Source: Polaribacter marinus
GTDB taxonomy: Bacteria > Bacteroidota > Bacteroidia > Flavobacteriales > Flavobacteriaceae
DNA length: 64,000 nucleotides
Assembly: GCF_022662535.1 (NCBI RefSeq)
Contig: NZ_JAKQYM010000005.1
Coordinates: 124,001-188,000, forward strand
Direction of reading: 5' to 3'
The notes below the pieces were generated by a model, which saw only the letters and a program-made list of their open reading frames with translations, did not search any database and was not told the origin of the DNA. Each line of letters begins with the position of its first letter. Position 1 is the first letter of the stretch. A program made the position numbers and the translations under genes. Positions 25,644-34,780 of this stretch are shown in pieces.

Positions 25644-27812
25644 TTAATTTCTAAGTAAACTAAAGTTGCCGATTTTTTCTATAGAAAGGCCATTGACATC
25701 GGTTAAAATAGTTTTAAACCAATAACTATTTGAAGGTAATTTTTTTCCTTGATAGTTTCCGTCCCAACTTTCATTTTCATTATTAAGAATAAAAACTAAA
25801 TTACCATACCTATTATATATATAAACATTAGAAATGGTATAAAAATCTTTATCAAACCCTTCAATCTTCCAAACATCGTTTTCTCCATCATTATTCGGTG
25901 TGAAAAATTTTAGATATTTTAAAATACTAAATTTTAATTCTGTTATATCACAACCTCCTTTATCTCGAATATATAATGTATGTATTCCTGGTAAAAGATT
26001 ATCAAAAAAACCATTGTCTTTATATGTACCAAACTCATCATCAATAGCAAACTCATATTCTCCAATTCCTAAATTTAAATTTGTTACTAAAATAGAATTG
26101 TTACCAGAATCATCTATAACAACATCTTCTCTTGTAATTGTTGCGCTTTCAGAATTTCTAACTCTAATTGTTTTTTCTAAAGATTCGCAACCAGCTTCTG
26201 AAATTGCTTTTACAGTATAAACCCCTGCAGAATTAACATTTATACTTGATGAATTCCCTGTTATTACCGTTCTGTCTTTTTCCCAAATATATGTATAGTT
26301 TCCACCAGCATTTTCAGTTTCTAAGTTTACCGAACCAATATCACTACACAAAACAACAACTTCTTGGGAAACATCAAACTCAGGAATAGTATTATCTACA
26401 ACTGCTGTAACTGTTGATCTTTGTGATGACGTACAATTTGAAATAACAGCCTCTATATAATATGTAGTAGTTGAATTTAAATTTGGTGTTTGAAAATTAT
26501 TTCCAACAAACAAAGGTGTGATACTCGATATAGAATCATACCAATATATACTTCCTTCCGAAGCACTTGCTCTTAAAATTGCTGACCCGCTACAAATTAA
26601 ATCGTCAGTAATATTAGTTATAGTTGGTCTTTGATTAACTACTACATTTACCACTGTTCTTTGTAATGTTGTACAAGCATTAACAGATACCGTAACATAA
26701 TAAACAGTTGAAGTATTAATTATTGGTGTTGTAAAACTACTTCCAGAATGTACTAAAGTTCCATTAACTGGAGCATCATACCACAAAAGCACCCCTTCAT
26801 TTGCTGTTGCTTCAATTGTTGCCGAACCCGATTCACAAAGAGTTGCTTCTGTTATGTTATTTATTTGTGGTATATAAATACTTGTACTTGCTACAATATT
26901 TAAAGAAGGATCTCCAGGAACTCCATACTCAACTATATAACCTCTTGGTTCGTATAAGTTTGTTCCCCCTTCGTTTGGCAAATCATTCCACGCACCTCGA
27001 ATTCCTATTGAAGGGTCTGTAATGTGTGCATAATCTTCATTTCCTCCAAAATCATTTGGTTCGTTATCATTCCAATTGGCATAATTAGGAGTAGATCCAT
27101 TAACTTTTCCATTCCAAAAAATTGTTCCGATTTCTGGACCTGTAACCCATTTCCAAACACCTTCTGTTTCTTCATCACTTCCTCCAATCCAACCAGTACC
27201 CGAAGCCTGCTCACCTGCAAACTGAGCTTCCTCTAGACTTGTTAATGTGGCTAAATAACCTTGCCTGCCATAATACATTCTGTTTTCCGCAGCAACCTTT
27301 GCAGCACTCCAAGTTATATTTGGTATAGAAACAAATTCATAAAAATGATCTGTTGCTGGAAGGTAATTTGCATCACCAATACTTAGCGAAAAAGATTTTT
27401 CTGGCACAACATCTGTTGCCGTTGTTTTAAAAACAACATCTTTAACTGCATTTTCTAAATCTGAAAATAAAATCTCTGTACTACTTCCTGCAGCTATTAA
27501 AGTTAACTTTCCTTCTACTACATCCCAATTAGAAACAATACTTGGATGACTTCCTGTTAACTCTAAAACATCAAAATTAACTTGATAACCTGATGAAATT
27601 TGAATAAAAAACAAACCAATACCAGTATCATCAATATCTGTAATAGTAAAATCTGTAACTATTTTAATAGAACTTTCTACACAAAAAGCTTGTCTTCCTT
27701 CTGCTGTTATCGACGGAGCATTATCTTGTGAATACAAAAAAGAACTCATCATCAATAATAAAAAAGTAAAAACTATATATTGATAACTTAGATATTTATC
27801 TTTTTTAATCAT
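25644..27812 (-). CDS. T9SS type B secreted protein with C-type lectin domain
   Basis: A 722-residue secreted protein. In order: signal peptide (about 1-28); a beta domain (about 32-155); a C-type lectin domain (about 158-297) with WSAAKVAAENRMYYGRQGYLATLTSLEEA, GWIGGSDEETEGVWKWVTGPE, ANWNDNEPNDFGG and a final GYIVEYG; two tandem Ig-like repeats (about 315-392 and 395-470, each with WYD...STVYYV or TTYYI and ending VVVN/AVVD); a PKD-like segment; and the type B sorting domain (about 620-722, LKYLKFFTPNNDGENDVWKI...YNRYGNLVF). It should be exported by T9SS to the cell surface, where it may bind carbohydrate or act as an adhesin. It is upstream of the SusC gene, same strand, 162 bp apart. Confidence 0.88.
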   Translation of the reverse strand: MIKKDKYLSYQYIVFTFLLLMMSSFLYSQDNAPSITAEGRQAFCVESSIKIVTDFTITDIDDTGIGLFFIQISSGYQVNFDVLELTGSHPSIVSNWDVVEGKLTLIAAGSSTEILFSDLENAVKDVVFKTTATDVVPEKSFSLSIGDANYLPATDHFYEFVSIPNITWSAAKVAAENRMYYGRQGYLATLTSLEEAQFAGEQASGTGWIGGSDEETEGVWKWVTGPEIGTIFWNGKVNGSTPNYANWNDNEPNDFGGNEDYAHITDPSIGIRGAWNDLPNEGGTNLYEPRGYIVEYGVPGDPSLNIVASTSIYIPQINNITEATLCESGSATIEATANEGVLLWYDAPVNGTLVHSGSSFTTPIINTSTVYYVTVSVNACTTLQRTVVNVVVNQRPTITNITDDLICSGSAILRASASEGSIYWYDSISSITPLFVGNNFQTPNLNSTTTYYIEAVISNCTSSQRSTVTAVVDNTIPEFDVSQEVVVLCSDIGSVNLETENAGGNYTYIWEKDRTVITGNSSSINVNSAGVYTVKAISEAGCESLEKTIRVRNSESATITREDVVIDDSGNNSILVTNLNLGIGEYEFAIDDEFGTYKDNGFFDNLLPGIHTLYIRDKGGCDITELKFSILKYLKFFTPNNDGENDVWKIEGFDKDFYTISNVYIYNRYGNLVFILNNENESWDGNYQGKKLPSNSYWFKTILTDVNGLSIEKIGNFSLLRN

Positions 27813-27831
27813 TAACTTATATGGGTTTTCT

Positions 27832-27839
27832 TATTTTTG
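27832..27839 (+). promoter_or_regulatory. Candidate -7 element for the osmC-like gene
   Basis: TATTTTTG is an exact TAnnTTTG match, 56 bases before the ATG at 27896. No -33 TTTG is seen at the usual distance. Confidence 0.35.
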
Positions 27840-27895
27840 TAAGAAAGCACAATTTACTATTTCAATTTTAATAACTCTAAAATAAAACATCAAAT

Positions 27896-28321
27896 ATGAC
27901 TACAAATACAGTAACAACAATTTGGAAAGGAAATAATGATTTCGAAACTAATAATCCAAGTGAACATAAATTAATTATGTTTAATAACTCTGATGACAAC
28001 GGAACCAAAGTTGGTTTTGCTCCAAAAGCTTTAATGCTGTCTTCTTTAGCAGGCTGCTCTGGCTTAGATGTAGTGTCTTTATTAAAGAAAATGCGTGCAG
28101 AAGTAACCGATTTTAAAATTGAAGTTACTGGAGAACTAACAGAAGAACATCCAAAGTTCTATTATAAGGTAAAAGTTGATTATCACTTTTCTGGAAATGA
28201 TTTAAAAGAAGATAAAATTAAAAAAGCTGTAGATTTATCTGTTGAAAAATATTGTGGTGTTATGGAAATGTTCCGCCAATTTGCCGAAGTAAAAACAGAA
28301 ATATTTCTACATAAAAAATAG
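27896..28321 (+). CDS. OsmC-family peroxiredoxin-like protein
   Basis: A 141-residue OsmC/Ohr-fold protein. It has the two redox cysteines expected of the family, Cys54 (LSSLAGCSGLDVVSLLKKM) and Cys120 (VEKYCGVMEMFRQFAEV), the beta-strand front half (HKLIMFNNSDDNGTKVGFAPKAL) and the long central helix. It probably reduces organic hydroperoxides in the cytoplasm. The YhfA-like OsmC subfamily fits best, with Ohr less likely. recJ follows 13 bp downstream and is probably co-transcribed. Confidence 0.88.
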   Translation: MTTNTVTTIWKGNNDFETNNPSEHKLIMFNNSDDNGTKVGFAPKALMLSSLAGCSGLDVVSLLKKMRAEVTDFKIEVTGELTEEHPKFYYKVKVDYHFSGNDLKEDKIKKAVDLSVEKYCGVMEMFRQFAEVKTEIFLHKK

Positions 28322-28334
28322 AAAATAAACTGCT

Positions 28335-30020
28335 ATGAGATGGACGTTAAAAACTCAACCCCCAAAAAGTAAAATACATAAATTAGCGGAAGATCTTCAA
28401 GTTAACACAACCATTGCACAAATTCTTTGCCAAAGAAATATTGAAACTTTTGAAGAAGCAAAAAGATATTTCCGCCCTAGTTTAAAAGATATTCACGATC
28501 CTTTTTTAATGAAGGATATGGATTTGGCTGTTGCCAGAATAGAAACAGCAATTGCTAACAACGAAAACATTCTAGTTTATGGCGATTATGATGTAGATGG
28601 AACTACAGCAGTTTCATTAGTTGCTTCTTATTTAAAAACTATTTACCCCAATATTGCAACCTATATTCCCGATAGATACGCAGAAGGTTATGGAGTTTCT
28701 TATATGGGGATCGATTTTGCACAAGACAATGATTTTTCTTTAATTATTGCCTTAGATTGCGGAATAAAAGCCATCGATAAAGTTGCCTATGCTACCAAAA
28801 AAAATATCGATTTTATCATTTGTGACCATCACAAACCTGGTGATGAAATTCCAAAAGCAGTTGCCGTTTTAAATGCCAAAAGAGAAGATTGTAATTATCC
28901 TTTTGATGAATTGTGTGGTTGTGGCGTTGGTTTTAAATTAATTCAGGCTTTAGGAGTTTCTAGAGATCAAACTATAGAAGATTTTGTACCCTACTTAGAC
29001 TTAGTTGCTACTGCAATTGCAGCAGATATTGTACCCATGAATGGAGAAAATAGAGTATTGGCTTACCATGGTTTACAAGTAATAAACCAAAATCCAAGAA
29101 ACGGAATTAAAGCCATCATTCACCAAGTTAAAAAAACAGAACTCACCATTACCGATGTTGTTTTTACCATTGCCCCAAGAATTAATGCAGCTGGAAGAAT
29201 GAAACACGGTAATTATGCCGTAGAATTATTGACAGAAATGGATTTTGATTCTGCAGTTGATTTTGCTGCTGCCATAGAAATTTTTAATGCCGATAGAAAA
29301 AATCTGGACAAAAAAATTACAGATGAAGCCATTATTCAAATTATAGATAATGATGAAGAACAAGGTTTCTCTACTGTTGTTTATAAAGAAGATTGGCACA
29401 AAGGTGTTATTGGAATTGTTGCTTCTAGATTGATAGAAAAATATTACAGACCCACATTAGTTTTTACCAAAAGTGGCGATAAATTAGCAGCTTCTGCTCG
29501 TTCTGTTAAAGGTTTTGATGTTTATAATGCTTTGCAAGCATGTGAAGAATTTATAGAACAGTTTGGCGGACATAAATATGCAGCGGGTTTGACTTTATTA
29601 CCAGAAAACTATGAGAATTTTAAAAACAAGTTCGAAGAGGTTGTAAAAGCAACGATTGATAAAGAATTGCTAACACCTGAAATTGCTATAGATGCAGAAA
29701 TAGATTTGTCAGAAATTACTCCCAAATTTTTTAGAATCATTCAACAAATGGCGCCTTTTGGACCTATGAATATGAGACCCGTTTTTAAAACTCGTTGTGT
29801 AAGAGATAATGGTTATGGAAAACAAGTTGGAGCAGACAAAACACATTTAAAACTGAATGTTTTTCAGGGTGATAATAAAAAGACTTTTAACTCAATAGGT
29901 TTTGGTTTGGGTGATAAAATGGAATTTGTTCAGAATGATTTTGATATTGTCTATGCTTTAGATGAAAATGAATGGAATGGATATAAATCGATTCAGTTGT
30001 TATTGAAGGATTTGAAATAA
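28335..30020 (+). CDS. recJ: Single-stranded-DNA-specific exonuclease RecJ
   Basis: A 561-residue RecJ, the 5'-3' ssDNA exonuclease of recombination and mismatch/base-excision repair. DHH-family motifs are GDYDVDGTTAVSL (83-95), ALDCGIKAID, ICDHHKPGD (the DHH motif) and LDLVATAIAADIVPM. The DHHA1 domain contains WHKGVIGIVASRL and FGGHKYAAGLTL, and a C-terminal OB domain follows. The length is normal. It starts 13 bp after the osmC-like gene. Confidence 0.96.
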   Translation: MRWTLKTQPPKSKIHKLAEDLQVNTTIAQILCQRNIETFEEAKRYFRPSLKDIHDPFLMKDMDLAVARIETAIANNENILVYGDYDVDGTTAVSLVASYLKTIYPNIATYIPDRYAEGYGVSYMGIDFAQDNDFSLIIALDCGIKAIDKVAYATKKNIDFIICDHHKPGDEIPKAVAVLNAKREDCNYPFDELCGCGVGFKLIQALGVSRDQTIEDFVPYLDLVATAIAADIVPMNGENRVLAYHGLQVINQNPRNGIKAIIHQVKKTELTITDVVFTIAPRINAAGRMKHGNYAVELLTEMDFDSAVDFAAAIEIFNADRKNLDKKITDEAIIQIIDNDEEQGFSTVVYKEDWHKGVIGIVASRLIEKYYRPTLVFTKSGDKLAASARSVKGFDVYNALQACEEFIEQFGGHKYAAGLTLLPENYENFKNKFEEVVKATIDKELLTPEIAIDAEIDLSEITPKFFRIIQQMAPFGPMNMRPVFKTRCVRDNGYGKQVGADKTHLKLNVFQGDNKKTFNSIGFGLGDKMEFVQNDFDIVYALDENEWNGYKSIQLLLKDLK

Positions 30021-30025
30021 TTAGT

Positions 30026-30625
30026 ATGAAGTATTCTTTTAGTTTAATCTCGTTATTAATTATTTTTGTTGCATTATTTTTTTTTGAAGGACCAATTGTA
30101 CTTTTTCTTAAATTATTAATTATCCCATCCTTTTATTTAATTCTATTTTATTGGGAATATTCAGTTTTTGATAAAAAAATTGAATCAAGTTTCAAAATAA
30201 AAAGTCAAAAGAAGTTAATAACATGGTATCATTCTTTTTTTGTAATTCAAATGACAATGATAACAATTAATTTAAATTTTGATACTTCTACAAAAATCAT
30301 TTTGCTGTTATTTACATGGACAGCAATAGTATTGGACATAATTATATTTTTTCTATACAAGAAAAAGAAACCATATACATTATTCATAAGAAATAATGAA
30401 TTTATCTTTATAGAGAAATGGACTAATAAAAGAGATATCACTGGTTTAAATCGAATTTTATTTGATAGGATTAGTAAAAAATTAGAGTTTAGATTTGATG
30501 ATAATTACAAGCTTAAAATAAATACTTTGGAGTATAAAAAAGCCGATATTGATAAATTACTAGAATTACTCTTAGAAAAATCAAATTATCCAATTTCTAT
30601 ACCTAATAACTATAAAGAAGAATAG
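30026..30625 (+). CDS. Hypothetical membrane protein
   Basis: A 199-residue protein with four predicted transmembrane helices in the first 115 residues (about 4-22, 25-45, 68-86 and 90-112). A short strand-rich cytosolic tail follows (KPYTLFIRNNEFIFIEKW...KKLEFRFDDNYKLKINTLEYKKADIDKLLELL). The tail looks like the PH-like domain found after helices in YcxB-type proteins; this is weak. It starts 5 bp after recJ and is probably in the same transcript. Confidence 0.6.
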   Translation: MKYSFSLISLLIIFVALFFFEGPIVLFLKLLIIPSFYLILFYWEYSVFDKKIESSFKIKSQKKLITWYHSFFVIQMTMITINLNFDTSTKIILLLFTWTAIVLDIIIFFLYKKKKPYTLFIRNNEFIFIEKWTNKRDITGLNRILFDRISKKLEFRFDDNYKLKINTLEYKKADIDKLLELLLEKSNYPISIPNNYKEE

Positions 30626-30828
30626 TTCTTTATAATTATATATAATCACCAAAAATTCTTGAACCTAATTGAAACCCTTCGAATAACTACTGATATTCTT
30701 AACCTTTTTTCTGTCAGTTCGAGTGAATTTGTGAAGAATGAATAAATTTATATAGAGAACAGAAGAAAAAAGATATAGTGAAAAACAGGAAATAGCTTCT
30801 AAATATTATTTTAAAATTACGTTTTTTT

Positions 30829-30864
30829 TGAATAAAAAACCCACTCCTTAATTATGAAGTGGGA
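30829..30864 (-). terminator. Rho-independent terminator of the helicase gene
   Basis: The arms CCCACT and AGTGGG enclose a 12-nt loop; read leftward the stem is followed by TTTTTTATT. It lies about 100 bp after the helicase stop. Confidence 0.7.
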
Positions 30865-30882
30865 AAATTGCTATGAAAAAGA

Positions 30883-30908
30883 ATATGATAAGTAATTACT
30901 TATCATAT
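30883..30908. repeat. 26-bp perfect palindrome
   Basis: The half-site ATATGATAAGTAA (30883-30895) is followed without spacer by its exact inverse complement to 30908. It has no T-run, so it is not a classical terminator. It lies 57 bp beyond the helicase stop and could be a protein-binding site or RNA 3'-end structure. Confidence 0.8.
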
Positions 30909-30964
30909 ATCTTTAGACGTTCGTTTTTAATAAAACTTGCGTTTTATTTTAATAATATTTTAAA

Positions 30965-33370
30965 TTAATTTTCCATAGACAGTAAAACCATTCTCAATTC
31001 CATAAAAGTAAAAGATTTATCTACTTTTTCTTTCAATTCTGTTAAGCTTTTAAAATCGGTATTCTCTATAGCATTTACAATTTTCTTATATTTTTTAATA
31101 TCGATTAATTCTAAAATATCCACATCTCCAGACGGAATAAAACTTGCCAAATGGCTTTCTATGGTTCCAGAAGTTAAACTACGTTCTTTAGCAATTTCTT
31201 TTACAGAAAGCCCCGATTTAAACAACTCTAAAGTAATTTGTTTGGTTGGTTTTTTATTTTCTTTTTTTTGCTCGTTTTGTTTATTAATTCCATTTTCATT
31301 ACAATATTTTTCTATAACCTCTAAAATTTCTTCTCCGTATTTAGAAAAACGAATTTTACCCATTCCTTTTATTTTCAGTAATTCTTTTTCTGTTCTAGGC
31401 AATGCATCGCACATAGCGTATAAAGTTTCTTGCGTAAATATTTGAAAGGCAGGTATGTTTTCATTTATGCGAATTTCATCACGTAGTTCTCTTAATTTTA
31501 AAGCCAACAAAGGATCTTTTCTGGTAGATAATTTCTTTTTCTTAGCTGTAAGCGCAGATTTTTGTAAAACGGCTTTTGCTCTTACTTTTAAATATTCTTG
31601 AACCTTAAAACCATTGGTCATCTTATTTAGAGCAAACAATTTTTCCATTAGCTTTTCTTGTAAAGCATCAAATTGAGTAGTAAAATCTTTTTTTACCGCT
31701 TTATTATCTGTAGAAAATTCGATGGTATTTAAAGGTTTTAGAATGTTATTTTTTGTTTGGGTTAAAAAATAATCGATTGCTTTTGTAAAACGTTCTTGAA
31801 TTTGAGAGCTGTTTTCTGGAAGAATACAATCCTCAGAAATTTGTGCTAATTGATTCTTAAATCCATTAGAGACTTTCATTAAAGCTACAACACCATCGTC
31901 TTTTATGGTTTGCAAATGATCAATTACATCTCCATTTATACTTGTTTTATTTTTATAATAAATATCAATTAATCTAGAAATAGGGTATAAAAATGGCTGG
32001 TAATCGAATAGTTCTGAAATTAAATTCAATTGAAAATGTTTTTCAGATTCGTTTAAAACACCTTCATCCGGGTGGTTTTCTTCTACACTTTCATTAAAAA
32101 CACTTACTGTTCTGTCGTTAATAATTGCATTACTAGTAATTGGAGTTTTTAAAACCAAACCTTCTAAAGAGGTACATCTGCTTAAGGCAACATAGGTTTG
32201 TCCGTGTGCAAAAGATGCTTCTGCATCTATTATGGCTTTTTCGAATGTTAAACCCTGGCTTTTATGAATGGTAATTGCCCAAGCTAATCGTAAAGGAATC
32301 TGAGAAAAAGAACCAGAAACATCTTCTTTAATCTCTTTGGTTTCTTCATTAATAGAGTAATTAATATTTTCCCAAGTTTCTTTTTCTGTAACTATTTCGT
32401 CTATTTCATTAGGACATTGAACCGTTACATTTTCTCGAGAGATATCAGTTACAATTCCTATTTTCCCGTTGTAATACCTTTTTTCTGGAGACGAATCATT
32501 TTTGATAAACATTACTTGAGCTCCGATTTTTAATTCTAGTTTTTCTGCATTCGGATAGGAATTTTCATTGAATTTACCCGAAACTTCTGCATCAAAAAAA
32601 TAGCTTTTGTTTTTAAGTTTATTTAGTTCGGAATTGTTGATTAAATTGGCTCTATTATTATGAGTTGTTAAGGTAATATAACCCTCGTCTTTTGTTGGTG
32701 AAAAAGTTGGGTTGTAATTTCTATTTAAAATTTCTGCAGATTTTTCAGATAAAGTATCTGTTCTGATTTCATTTAAAATCTTGATAAAATCTTCATTTTT
32801 TTGACGATAAATATGTTTCAATTCGATAGAAACCACATTTGCTTCTTGATACGCTTTAGAACTAAAAAAGTAAACAGTATCGTAATGTTGTTGCAACAAA
32901 CTCCATTCGTTAGGTCTTACTACAGGAGCTAATTGTTGCAAATCTCCAATCATTAAAACTTGTGCGCCTCCAAAAACTTTATTCCTGTTTTTATACCTGC
33001 GTAATACTTGATCTATTCCGTCTAATAAATCTGCACGAACCATAGAAATTTCATCAATAATTACCAAATCTAATGATTTGATAATATCAATTTTAGTTTT
33101 AGAAAACTTACGTTGCTGATTTGTATTTGCAATCTGATTTGGTAAAATAGGACCAAAAGGCATTTGAAAAAAAGAATGAATGGTAACTCCTTTTGCATTA
33201 ATTGCTGCCACACCCGTTGGCGCCACAATAACCATTCTTTTTAAAGATTCATTTTTAATTTGATGCAAAAAAGTAGTTTTACCTGTACCTGCTTTTCCTG
33301 TGATAAAAAGATTCCGATCTGTTTTATCTATAAATTGTACAGCAAGTTCTAATTCAGGGTTTTTAGGCAT
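30965..33370 (-). CDS. Pif1/RecD-like DNA helicase with HRDC and helix-turn-helix tail
   Basis: About 801 residues from the start MPKNPELELAVQFIDKTDRN. An ATG 20 codons upstream (33430) adds an unlike sequence and overlaps the spacer, so it is rejected. SF1 helicase motifs are the Walker A NLFITGKAGTGKTTFLHQI, VVAPTGVAAINAKGVTIHSFF (Ia), VIIDEISMVRADLLD (II), MIGDLQQLAPV (III), ELKHIYRQ (IV), and RLAWAITIHKSQGLTFEKAIID with YVALSRC (V-VI). The last 200 residues contain an HRDC domain (LKLRELRDEIRINENIPAFQIF...LLKIKGMGKIRFSKYGEEIL) and a winged-helix-like tail (LFKSGLSVKEIAKERSLTSGTIESHL). The combination suggests genome maintenance on structured DNA. Confidence 0.85.
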   Translation of the reverse strand: MPKNPELELAVQFIDKTDRNLFITGKAGTGKTTFLHQIKNESLKRMVIVAPTGVAAINAKGVTIHSFFQMPFGPILPNQIANTNQQRKFSKTKIDIIKSLDLVIIDEISMVRADLLDGIDQVLRRYKNRNKVFGGAQVLMIGDLQQLAPVVRPNEWSLLQQHYDTVYFFSSKAYQEANVVSIELKHIYRQKNEDFIKILNEIRTDTLSEKSAEILNRNYNPTFSPTKDEGYITLTTHNNRANLINNSELNKLKNKSYFFDAEVSGKFNENSYPNAEKLELKIGAQVMFIKNDSSPEKRYYNGKIGIVTDISRENVTVQCPNEIDEIVTEKETWENINYSINEETKEIKEDVSGSFSQIPLRLAWAITIHKSQGLTFEKAIIDAEASFAHGQTYVALSRCTSLEGLVLKTPITSNAIINDRTVSVFNESVEENHPDEGVLNESEKHFQLNLISELFDYQPFLYPISRLIDIYYKNKTSINGDVIDHLQTIKDDGVVALMKVSNGFKNQLAQISEDCILPENSSQIQERFTKAIDYFLTQTKNNILKPLNTIEFSTDNKAVKKDFTTQFDALQEKLMEKLFALNKMTNGFKVQEYLKVRAKAVLQKSALTAKKKKLSTRKDPLLALKLRELRDEIRINENIPAFQIFTQETLYAMCDALPRTEKELLKIKGMGKIRFSKYGEEILEVIEKYCNENGINKQNEQKKENKKPTKQITLELFKSGLSVKEIAKERSLTSGTIESHLASFIPSGDVDILELIDIKKYKKIVNAIENTDFKSLTELKEKVDKSFTFMELRMVLLSMEN

Positions 33371-33414
33371 TTTAGCTTTTTTAATGCAAGATAATAAATC
33401 CGATATTATTTCAT

Positions 33415-33441
33415 AAAAAATCCCAAGCAAAAAGCTTGGGA
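33415..33441 (-). terminator. Rho-independent terminator of sucB
   Basis: The stem TCCCAAGC (33421-33428)/GCTTGGGA (33434-33441) has an A5 loop and, read leftward, is followed by TTTTTTA. It sits 30 bp after the sucB stop. Confidence 0.9.
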
Positions 33442-33470
33442 CTTATATAATTATTGTGCAAAATTTTTGC

Positions 33471-34682
33471 CTACATTTCTAATGCTTTTGTTGGATTGTT
33501 ATCCATCAATAATTCAACTGGATTTTCTAGAGCCTCTTTAACAGCCACTAAGAAACCAACAGATTCTCTACCATCTACAATTCTATGGTCATAAGAAAGT
33601 GCCACATACATAATTGGCTGAATTTCAACTTGTCCATTAACAGCCATAGGTCTATTTACAATGTTGTGCATTCCTAAAATTCCACTTTGTGGAGGATTGA
33701 TAATTGGCGTTGATAACATAGAACCAAATACACCACCATTGGTAATTGTAAAAGTTCCTCCTGTCATTTCATCAACAGTTATTTGCCCATCTCTTGCTCT
33801 TAATGCCAAACGTTTTACTTCAGATTCTACTCCTCTAAACGATAAGTTTTCTGCATTTCTAATAACAGGAACCATTAAACCTTTTGGTCCAGAAACTGCA
33901 ATAGAAATATCTTGAAAATCATTCTTGATTTGAAAATCTCCGTCAATCATAGAGTTTACATCTGGAAATAATTTTAAAGCTCTAACAACAGCTAACGTAA
34001 AGAAAGACATAAAGCCTAACCCAACTCCGTGTTTTGCTTTAAAATCTTCTTTAAACTGCGTACGTAAATCAAAAATTGGTTGCATATTAACTTCGTTAAA
34101 CGTAGTTAACATAGCTGTTTCGCTTTTTACAGCCACTAAACGTTCTGCTACTTTTCTACGTAGCATAGACATTTTCTTACGTTCGGTTCCTCTAGAACCA
34201 CTTGCAGGTTGTGTTCCCATAGAAGGCACTGCTTTTACAGCGTCGTCTTTGGTAATTCTACCATCTTTCCCTGTTCCTTTTATAGTAGAAGCTGCAATTC
34301 CTTTTTCTACTAATACTTTTTTAGCAGCAGGAGAAGCTGTTCCTGTAGCATATGTTGCTGCTTTAGGAGCTTCTTTAACTTCAGCTTTCTTTTCTTCTTT
34401 TGGAGTTGCTGTTTTTGTAGGTGTATCACCTGCAGGTTTAGCAGCGCTTGTATCAATTAAACAAACTACTTCACCTACAGCAACCGCATCTCCTTCTTCT
34501 GCTTTTAAAGTGATAATCCCACTTTCTTCCGCAGGTAACTCTAAAGTTGCTTTGTCAGAATCTACTTCTGCAATGGGTTGATCTTTTTCAACATAGTCTC
34601 CATCTTCAACTAACCAAGTTGCAATTTCTACTTCTGTAATCGATTCTCCTGGAGAAGGAACTTTCATTTCTAAAACACTCAT
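33471..34682 (-). CDS. sucB: 2-oxoglutarate dehydrogenase E2, dihydrolipoamide succinyltransferase
   Basis: A 403-residue E2 subunit of the 2-oxoglutarate dehydrogenase complex in the TCA cycle. The lipoyl domain is 1-80, with lipoyl-lysine Lys44 in [14 protein letters not shown]. An Ala/Pro/Lys-rich linker (80-120) leads to the E1/E3-binding domain ([29 protein letters not shown], about 118-150) and the catalytic domain, ending with the active-site [11 protein letters not shown]. The succinyl-specific form is supported by sucA immediately upstream (98-bp gap). Confidence 0.96.
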   Translation of the reverse strand: MSVLEMKVPSPGESITEVEIATWLVEDGDYVEKDQPIAEVDSDKATLELPAEESGIITLKAEEGDAVAVGEVVCLIDTSAAKPAGDTPTKTATPKEEKKAEVKEAPKAATYATGTASPAAKKVLVEKGIAASTIKGTGKDGRITKDDAVKAVPSMGTQPASGSRGTERKKMSMLRRKVAERLVAVKSETAMLTTFNEVNMQPIFDLRTQFKEDFKAKHGVGLGFMSFFTLAVVRALKLFPDVNSMIDGDFQIKNDFQDISIAVSGPKGLMVPVIRNAENLSFRGVESEVKRLALRARDGQITVDEMTGGTFTITNGGVFGSMLSTPIINPPQSGILGMHNIVNRPMAVNGQVEIQPIMYVALSYDHRIVDGRESVGFLVAVKEALENPVELLMDNNPTKALEM

Positions 34683-34747
34683 GGTTTTCTTTTTTGCTTT
34701 TGCTAAAACAATATTAGCTTTTTATTACTTTACTTTTTATTTTTTTT

Positions 34748-34779
34748 GCGTTAAAATAGACTTTTACAATCTTTAACGC
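34748..34779 (-). other. Inverted repeat in the sucA-sucB spacer
   Basis: GCGTTAAA (34748-34755) and TTTAACGC (34772-34779) can form an 8-bp stem with a 16-nt loop starting just after the sucA stop. Read leftward it is followed by an A-run rather than a T-run, so termination is unlikely. It may act in mRNA processing or stability. Confidence 0.45.
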
Positions 34780-34780
34780 G

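Larger units (their letters stand above)
30626..30964. other. Intergenic region with terminator, palindrome and possible repeat remnant
   Basis: 339 bases between convergent genes with no supportable coding frame. It holds a segment around 30711-30764 resembling a degenerate flavobacterial intergenic repeat (CTGTCAGTTCGAGTGA at its left end, AGAGAAC at its right), a leftward terminator at 30829-30864, and a 26-bp perfect palindrome at 30883-30908. Confidence 0.6.

Noticed and set aside
34249..34581. 110-codon hydrophobic plus-strand frame within sucB
   Set aside because: Arises from the Ala/Pro/Lys-rich linker read in reverse; apparent membrane helices are an artefact.
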